DNA from: Archangiaceae bacterium
GTDB taxonomy: Bacteria; Myxococcota; Myxococcia; Myxococcales; Myxococcaceae
DNA length: 11,689 nt
Direction of reading: 5' to 3'
NCBI GenBank assembly: GCA_023248915.1
Contig: JAHFDQ010000024.1
Coordinates: 11,608 to 23,296, forward strand
Shown here: one piece after another, positions 6,378 to 11,689 of the stretch
Layout of the letters: each line of letters begins with the position of its first letter
Numbering within the stretch: the first letter of the stretch is position 1
The notes under the pieces: generated by a model
Databases searched by the model: none
What the model saw: only the letters and a program-made list of their open reading frames with translations
What the model was told of the DNA's origin: nothing
Translations under genes and position numbers: made by a program

Positions 6378-9300
6378 TCAGTGCCCTGCCAGACAGGTGC
6401 CTCCACCGGTCCACGCCGTCACCGTTCCCGGGCCTTTGTTCGCCACCGCGAGGTCGAGCACCCCATCGGCGTTGAAGTCACCCAGCGCGACACCCCAGGG
6501 GTTGGTGGCCGCAGCGTAATTGGTCGGCGCGGCGAAGGTACCGTTCCCCTGACCGCCGCTGCCGTTGCCGGGAAGGATGCTGAGGTTGGCCGAGCCGTAG
6601 TTCACCACCGCCAGGTCGAGGATTCCGTCGACGTTGAAGTCGCCCGGAGCGATACCGAACGAGTTGGTGCCCGCCGCGTAGTCGACCTTGACGGCGAACG
6701 TCCCGTTCCCCAGTCCGCCGCTGCCGTTGCCCAGGAAGACGCTGATGTTCGTGCCGCTGTTGGACGCCACCGCGAGGTCCAGGATGTTGTCCTTGTTGAA
6801 GTCGCCGGCGGTGATGAACCAGGGGTTCGCGTTGGTGCCATAGGTGACGCCGGCCGCGAAGGTGCCGTTTCCGCGGCCGTTGGCGCCGTTGCCCATCAGA
6901 ACACTGACGTTGGTCGCGGTGTAGCCGACGACCGCCAGGTCGGTGATGCCGTCGGCGTTGTAATCGCCCGCCACCAGAGACCAGGAACTGGCGCTCGTGG
7001 GGTAGGTCACCTGAGCGGCGAAGGTGCCATCGCCTCTACCGTTGGTGCCACTGCCGAGGAAGATACCGACATTGTTCGACGAGTTGTTCGCGACCGCGAG
7101 GTCGAGAATCCCGTCGGCGTTGAAGTCCCCGGTGACGACCGAGCGGGGCTGGCCGGACGCCGCGTAGTCGACCTTGGCGGCAAAGGTCCCGTTCCCCCGG
7201 CCATTGCTGCCATTGCCGATGTGGACGCTCACGGTGACCGAGCCGTAGTTCGTCACCGCCAGGTCGAGAATCCCGTCCGCGTTGAAGTCGCCCGCGGCGA
7301 GGGTGAACGGGTTGGTGCCGGTGGCGTAGTCCACCTTCGCGGCGAAGGTTCCGTTCCCCTTGCCGTTGGTGCCGTTGCCCAGCAACACACTGAGCGCGGT
7401 GGACAGGTCATTGACGGTGGCCAGGTCCTGAACGCCGTCGGCATTGAAGTCGCCCGCCACCAGCCAGCGCGTGCCCGTGTCTACCGTGTAGCTCGCGGTC
7501 GAGGCGAACGTCCTGTCGCCCTGGCTGCCGCTGCCGCTGCCCATGAGGATGCTGACGGCGTTGGCGGTGCCGTCGGCGACCGCGGCGTCCTCGATTCCGT
7601 CCCGGTCGAAGTCGCCGAGGATGATCGAGGAAGGCCCGGCCCCGGTGGCGAAGTCGACGCTGGCTGCGAAGGCGCCGTTCCCCCGGCCGCCGCTGCCGTT
7701 GCCGAGGAGCACGCTGAGGGAGCCGGCCCCGCTGTTCGCCGACGCCAGATCGAGGATGCCGTCCCGGTTGAAGTCGCCGACCGCGACCGACGCCGGCCCC
7801 GACCCCGCGGCGTAGTCGACCTTGGCCGCGAAGGTGCCGTTGCCGCGGCCGCCGCTGCCGTTGCCGAGGAAAACGCTGAGGGTGTTGGCGGTGAAGTTGG
7901 CCACCGCCAGGTCCACGATCCCGTCCTTGGTGAAGTCTCCGGTGACGATGGCCTGGGGGCCGGTCCCGGTGGCGTAGTCGACCTTGGCGGCGAAGGTGCC
8001 ATTGCCGACGCCCCCGCTGCCGTTGCCCAGGAGCACGCTGACCGAGCTCGCGGTGAAGTTGGCGACCACCAGGTCGGCAATTTCGTCCCGGTTGAAGTCT
8101 CCCGTGGCGATGGCCTGGGGCCCGGTCCCGGCAGTGTAGTCGACCTTGGCGGCGAACGTCCCGTTCCCGCGACCGCCGCTGCCGTTGCCGAGGAGAATAC
8201 TGACCGTGCTCGCGGTGAAGTCGGCCACCGCCAGGTCCACAATCCCGTCCTGGTTGTAGTCGCCAGTCGCGATGGCGTACGGCCCGCCGCCGGTCGTGTA
8301 GTCGACCCTGGCGGCGAACGTGCCGTTCCCTTTCCCGTTGCTGCCGTTGCCCAGAAGAATACTGACCGAAGCCGCGCCGTTGTTGGCGACCGCCAAGTCG
8401 AGAATCCCGTCCCGGTTGAAGTCTCCGAGGGCGAGGTACCTGGGGGTGGTCCCGGTGGAGTAGTCCACCTTCGCCGCGAAGGTCCCATTCCCCCGGCCGT
8501 TGCTGCCGTTGCCGAGAAGGATGCTGACGGTATTGGCGGTGCGATTCGTGACCGCCAGGTCCAGAATCCCGTCGGCGTTGAAGTCGGACGTGACGACGCG
8601 CGAGGGCGCGGTGCCGGTGGCGAAGTCGGTCTTCGCCGCGAAGGTGCCCTGGCCGAGGCAACAGCCACAGGCCGAGGCGATGGTTTCTCCTTGAGTCGCG
8701 CTCGTCCAACCCGCCACCGCCGCCGTCACGGTAACTCCCCCGGTGCTGGTGGACTTGAAGAAGAAGCTGGCGGTGCTCGACCCGGCCGCCAGCGTCGCTG
8801 TGGTGACGACGGTGGTGCAGGCCGCGTCGGAATAGAAGGTGAAGCCAGCCGCGGGCACCGCGGTGAGGTTGAAGGTGGTCGCGCTCCCGGGCGCTGAAGG
8901 GTTGCCGTAGCTGTCGCGCGACTGCACCGTGGCGATGGCCGAACATGCCCCCGCTCCGAGCGTCTGCGCCACCGTGGTGAAGGCCAACACAGTCGGCGCC
9001 AGGGGCGAGAGGGTCTCGTTCTGGTTGGCAGACGTCAGGCCCGCCGACGAGCCGGTGATGGCGACGGTGCCGGCGGCTGTGCCCCTGAAGTAGAAGCTCG
9101 CCGTCGAGGCGCCCGCGGCGATGGCGCGGCTCGCCGCCACCGTCGTGCACACGGCGTCAGAGTAGAAGGTGAAGCCTGTGGCGGGCGCGGCGGCGAGCGC
9201 CACGGTGATTGCACCGGGGGTAGTCGGGTTTCCGTACGTGTCTTGCCGCTGAACCGTCGCCACCGCCGAGCACGCGCCGGCGTTGAGCGACTGCGGGGGG

Positions 9301-11689
9301 CTGGTGAAGACCAGCGCGGTCGCCAACGCTGGGTTGACGGTTTCTCCTTGCGTCGCATTCGTCCAGGCAGCGACTGCAGCCGTGATTGTGACGAGTCCCG
9401 CCGCCGTGCCCTTGAAGTAGAGGCTGGCGGCACTCACTCCGGCCGCCAGCGTCACAGTCGTGACGACGGCGGTGCAACTGGCGTCGGAGTAGAAGGTGAA
9501 CCCAGCCGCCGGCGCCGCGGTCAGGTTGACGGTGGTCGCGCTCCCGGGCGCCGAGGGGTTACCGAGGCCGTCGCGCGACTGCACCGTGGCGAGGGCCGAG
9601 CAGGTTCCCGCCGCCAGCGCCTGGGCGGCGGTGGTGAAGGCCAGGGTGTTGGGCACCGCCGCACCCACTGTCTCGGCCTGGCTTGCATTGCTCATACCCG
9701 GCGCCGAGGCCGTCACCGTGACGGCTCCGGCGAGGGTGGCCTTGAAGTAGAAGTTGGCGGCGTTGGCGCCGGCGGCAATGACGCGCGTGGCAGTGGCGCT
9801 GGCGCAACCGGCGTCGGAATAGAAGGTGAAGCCGGCCGCCGGGACCGCCGCCAGCGTCACCGTGGTGGCGCCTCCGACGTTGGCCGGGTTGCCGTAGGCG
9901 TCTCGAGTCTGCACCGCCGCCACGGCAGAGCAGACACCGGCTGTCGCGGCCTGAGGCCCGGTAGTGAAGACCAGGGCTCCGGGCCCGGCGTCACTCACCG
10001 TCTCGCCCTGGTTCGCATTCGTCCAGCCGGCCACCGAGGCGGTGACGGTGACGGCCCCGGAAGCGGTGGCCTTCCAGTAGAAGCCGGCGGTGGTGGCTCC
10101 GGCGGCCAGCGTCGCGGAGGTGACGGCGGTGGCGCAGGCCGCGTCCGAGTAGAAGGTGAAGCCCGCCGCCGGCGCCGCCGCCAGCGTCACCGTCGTCGCG
10201 CCGCCCGGCGCCGAAGCGTTGCCGAAGGCGTCGCTCGACTGCACGGTGGCGACGGTCGCGCAGGCCCCGGCTGTTACCGTCTGCGGCGGTGTGGTGAAGG
10301 CCAGGGTGTCGGGCGCGGCGGCCGTCACCGCCTCGGTTTGAAGCGCGTTGTTGAGCCCGGCGCTGCTGGCCGTCACCTGCACCGGTGCAGCCGAGGTGCC
10401 CCTGAAGTAGAAGGTGGCCGACGAAGCGCCCGCGCTGATGGACACGGACGTCACCGCCGCCGTCGCGCAGGAGGCGTCGGTGAAGAAGCCAAACCCTCCC
10501 GCCGGAGCCGCGGCGAGGGCTACCAATGTGGCGCCCGCCACGGTTACCGGGTTGGAGAAGGAGTCCTGCGCCTGAACGGTCAACGCCGCGGCGCAACCGC
10601 CCGCCGCCACCGTGCGCGCGGGCGTGGTGAAGGCCAGTTGTGCGGGCGTGGACGTCGCATTCACCGTCTCGCCCTGACTGGCCTGGGCGAGCGTGGCGCA
10701 AGTCGCGGTGACGGTGAAGGCGCCCGGCGCGGTGCTGCGGAAATACAGGCCCACCTGCGAAGTGCCGGCGGCCAGCGTACGGGTGGCTGCGGCGGTGGTG
10801 CAGGCCGCGTCCGAGTAGAAGCTGAGGCCCGCGGCCGGCGCGGCGGCGAAGGTGACGACGGTGGCGGCCCCCACCGCGGAGGCGTTGCCGAGCGAGTCTC
10901 TCGCTTCCACGGTGACGACGGGAGAGCACGCCCCCACGGTGACGGTGTAGCCGAGGGTGGCGAAGGCCAGCCTATCCGCAGCCGCCGCCGACACAGTTTC
11001 CGTCTGAGTCGCCGCGGTGAGGGAAGCGGCGGTGGCGGTGACGACCACGCTGCCTGCGGCGCTGCCGAGGAAGTAGAAGCTTGCCGTCGCGGCCCCGGCG
11101 CCGAGGGTGACGCCGGCGACGGCGGCGGTGCAGGCGGCGTCGGAGTAGAAGGTGAGGCCGGTGGCGGGCAACGCCGTCAGGGCCACCGGCGTCGCCGCGG
11201 CCACCGGGGCAGCATTCCCCGGCGCGTCCCGCACCTCCACCGTTGCCACTGCCGAGCAGAGGCCTGAGGTGACCGCCTGCGCCGAGGTGGTGAATACCAG
11301 CCTGTCACCCGCGGCGGGGGCCACCGTCTCGAACTGCGAGGCCGAGGGCAGCCCGCCCGCCAGGGCCGTCACCCCCACGCTGGCGGCCACCTGCCCCCGG
11401 AAGAAGAACGTCACCGCGCTGCTGCCGACGGCGAGGGTGGCGCCGACGAGGGGCGACGCGCAGGCAGCGTCGGAGTAGAAGCCGAAGCCGGTGGCCGGGG
11501 CCGCGGACAGGGAAACCGGAGTTGCCACCCCTACCGCCGAGGAGTTGCCGAAGCTGTCCTCGGTCACGACCGTCACCGCGCCAGAGCACGCCCCGGCCAC
11601 CACCGTCTGGGGTGGGGTGGTGAATAGCAGCTGCGTCGGGCCTGCCGGGGTGACGGTTTCCACCTGGGTGCCCAGGCCGACGCTGGCTA
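6378..11689 (-). CDS. Giant repeat protein: Ig-like repeats then FG-GAP/VCBS repeats (5' end missing)
   Basis: The frame runs off the right edge without a start; the GTG at 11663 lies inside a repeat, so at least 1769 C-terminal residues are present and the true N-terminus with any signal peptide is outside. In order it has the tail of one Ig-like repeat, nine complete Ig-like repeats of about 110 residues, a cysteine cluster (ACGCCLGQG), fourteen 54-residue FG-GAP/VCBS repeats, and a short end GGGTCLAGH. The FG-GAP repeats carry Ca-binding-type loops such as DFNADGILDL; family knowledge says they form beta-propeller or solenoid folds in secreted and surface proteins. With 14 repeats, two seven-bladed propellers are possible, though that is inference. 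The likely place is the cell surface or outside, as adhesin or matrix protein; no enzymatic domain is visible. Low Lys and Cys-paired Ig units also suit export. It is convergent with the hydrolase unit, 315 bp away. Confidence 0.85.
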   Translation of the reverse strand, partial: ASVGLGTQVETVTPAGPTQLLFTTPPQTVVAGACSGAVTVVTEDSFGNSSAVGVATPVSLSAAPATGFGFYSDAACASPLVGATLAVGSSAVTFFFRGQVAASVGVTALAGGLPSASQFETVAPAAGDRLVFTTSAQAVTSGLCSAVATVEVRDAPGNAAPVAAATPVALTALPATGLTFYSDAACTAAVAGVTLGAGAATASFYFLGSAAGSVVVTATAASLTAATQTETVSAAAADRLAFATLGYTVTVGACSPVVTVEARDSLGNASAVGAATVVTFAAAPAAGLSFYSDAACTTAAATRTLAAGTSQVGLYFRSTAPGAFTVTATCATLAQASQGETVNATSTPAQLAFTTPARTVAAGGCAAALTVQAQDSFSNPVTVAGATLVALAAAPAGGFGFFTDASCATAAVTSVSISAGASSATFYFRGTSAAPVQVTASSAGLNNALQTEAVTAAAPDTLAFTTPPQTVTAGACATVATVQSSDAFGNASAPGGATTVTLAAAPAAGFTFYSDAACATAVTSATLAAGATTAGFYWKATASGAVTVTASVAGWTNANQGETVSDAGPGALVFTTGPQAATAGVCSAVAAVQTRDAYGNPANVGGATTVTLAAVPAAGFTFYSDAGCASATATRVIAAGANAANFYFKATLAGAVTVTASAPGMSNASQAETVGAAVPNTLAFTTAAQALAAGTCSALATVQSRDGLGNPSAPGSATTVNLTAAPAAGFTFYSDASCTAVVTTVTLAAGVSAASLYFKGTAAGLVTITAAVAAWTNATQGETVNPALATALVFTSPPQSLNAGACSAVATVQRQDTYGNPTTPGAITVALAAAPATGFTFYSDAVCTTVAASRAIAAGASTASFYFRGTAAGTVAITGSSAGLTSANQNETLSPLAPTVLAFTTVAQTLGAGACSAIATVQSRDSYGNPSAPGSATTFNLTAVPAAGFTFYSDAACTTVVTTATLAAGSSTASFFFKSTSTGGVTVTAAVAGWTSATQGETIASACGCCLGQGTFAAKTDFATGTAPSRVVTSDFNADGILDLAVTNRTANTVSILLGNGSNGRGNGTFAAKVDYSTGTTPRYLALGDFNRDGILDLAVANNGAASVSILLGNGSNGKGNGTFAARVDYTTGGGPYAIATGDYNQDGIVDLAVADFTASTVSILLGNGSGGRGNGTFAAKVDYTAGTGPQAIATGDFNRDEIADLVVANFTASSVSVLLGNGSGGVGNGTFAAKVDYATGTGPQAIVTGDFTKDGIVDLAVANFTANTLSVFLGNGSGGRGNGTFAAKVDYAAGSGPASVAVGDFNRDGILDLASANSGAGSLSVLLGNGSGGRGNGAFAASVDFATGAGPSSIILGDFDRDGIEDAAVADGTANAVSILMGSGSGSQGDRTFASTASYTVDTGTRWLVAGDFNADGVQDLATVNDLSTALSVLLGNGTNGKGNGTFAAKVDYATGTNPFTLAAGDFNADGILDLAVTNYGSVTVSVHIGNGSNGRGNGTFAAKVDYAASGQPRSVVTGDFNADGILDLAVANNSSNNVGIFLGSGTNGRGDGTFAAQVTYPTSASSWSLVAGDYNADGITDLAVVGYTATNVSVLMGNGANGRGNGTFAAGVTYGTNANPWFITAGDFNKDNILDLAVASNSGTNISVFLGNGSGGLGNGTFAVKVDYAAGTNSFGIAPGDFNVDGILDLAVVNYGSANLSILPGNGSGGQGNGTFAAPTNYAAATNPWGVALGDFNADGVLDLAVANKGPGTVTAWTGGGTCLAGH
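6381..8645 (-). repeat. Tandem array of 14 FG-GAP/VCBS coding repeats, 162-bp period
   Basis: Fourteen in-frame units, each exactly 54 codons (the last, at 6381-6539, is 53 before the stop), run from 8645 down to 6381. In protein order they begin at 8645, 8483, 8321, 8159, 7997, 7835, 7673, 7511, 7349, 7187, 7025, 6863, 6701 and 6539. The unit begins TFAAKVDYATG, continues with GDFNxDGIxDLAVAN and VSILLGNG, and ends with a Gly/Asn-rich turn such as SNGRGNG. The loop D-x-N-x-D-G-x-x-D is altered in unit 4 (G to E), unit 5 (N to T), unit 7 (N to D) and unit 12 (G to N). Units 3-6 share SGG in the turn, and 3-5 share GPxAI, which suggests recent local duplication. Confidence 0.93.
8646..8678 (-). 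other. Cysteine cluster at the junction of the two repeat arrays
   Basis: Residues ASACGCCLGQG join the last Ig-like unit to the first FG-GAP unit. Its three cysteines (codons at 8658-8660, 8661-8663 and 8667-8669) are additional to the two of the Ig unit. The only other cysteine C-terminal to this point is the one in the terminal GGGTCLAGH. They could cross-link to that end, pair among themselves, or bind a ligand. Confidence 0.6.
8658..11689 (-). repeat. Tandem array of nine-plus Ig-like coding repeats, ~330-bp period
   Basis: In protein order, complete units begin at 11630, 11300, 10970, 10637, 10304, 9974, 9644, 9314 and 8987; the tail of an earlier one fills 11631-11689. Lengths are 110 residues, except 111 for units 3 and 4 and 109 for unit 8. 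The pattern is LAFTTPPQTVTAGAC near the start, VQSRDxxGNP, GFTFYSDAACTT in the middle, then SFYFKGTAAGxVTVTA and QGETV at the end. Each unit has one cysteine near residue 15 and one near 57, most likely an intradomain disulfide; unit 3 has an extra one in TATCATL. The beta-rich alternating pattern fits an Ig-like sandwich; I cannot give the exact family entry. Confidence 0.88.

Noticed and set aside
6381..8645. CRISPR-like or satellite array, because of the strict 162-bp period
   Set aside because: The units are coding, diverged at wobble positions, and translate into a known repeat family; there are no alternating unique spacers.
6381..8897. 838-codon open frame on the plus strand, opposite the FG-GAP array
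   Set aside because: The repeat period is a multiple of three and the DNA is GC-rich, so absence of stops in one antisense unit is copied to all. The product is Arg/Gly/Val/Glu-rich with no recognisable domain.
9243..11267. 674-codon open frame on the plus strand, opposite the Ig-like array
   Set aside because: Same antisense effect of in-frame repeats; low-complexity Arg/Gly composition, while the minus strand gives clear repeated domains.

Overview
The window is very GC-rich, and its genes show strong G/C bias at third codon positions. The gene content suggests a member of the Myxococcota (myxobacteria or relatives). The pointers are a cysteine-rich lipoprotein built from Cx5C units, a myxobacterial-style membrane glycosyltransferase tail, and a huge secreted-type protein made of Ig-like and FG-GAP/VCBS repeats. 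This assignment is inference from family resemblance; no ribosomal or other marker gene is present. I saw no RNA genes, insertion sequences, CRISPR arrays or attachment sites.

Layout: (1) Bases 1-1894, plus strand: the C-terminal end of a family-39-like membrane glycosyltransferase, overlapped by 4 bp (GTGA) with a 382-residue lipoprotein carrying 56 cysteines. (2) Bases 1899-4573, minus strand, convergent with the first pair and only 4 bp away: a two-gene operon. An aldehyde dehydrogenase with all catalytic residues is followed, through an ATGA overlap, by an iron-alcohol-dehydrogenase family protein that lacks three of the four classical metal ligands. (3) Bases 4574-4792: a short divergent intergenic region with a plausible promoter and repeat elements. 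(4) Bases 4793-6062, plus strand: an alpha/beta hydrolase with a GHSKGG nucleophile elbow, then a 149-residue protein of unknown function 7 bp later. (5) Bases 6059-6377: no intact gene, but protein-like segments in three successive plus frames starting at an ATGA overlap, probably a decayed gene. (6) Bases 6378-11689, minus strand: the C-terminal 1770 or so residues of a giant protein whose start lies beyond the window. It has at least nine complete ~110-residue Ig-like repeats (330-bp period, two cysteines each), a cysteine cluster, and fourteen 54-residue FG-GAP/VCBS repeats (162-bp period) with calcium-loop motifs.

The genes probably work in separate small units. The minus-strand pair looks like an alcohol-to-aldehyde-to-acid oxidation module with unknown substrate. 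The hydrolase and its small partner look like a second unit. The lipoprotein and the giant repeat protein are envelope or extracellular proteins. I found no convincing new defence or mobile system. The best leads are the metal-site loss in the alcohol dehydrogenase, the nested duplication history of the giant repeat protein, and the decayed gene between the convergent units.
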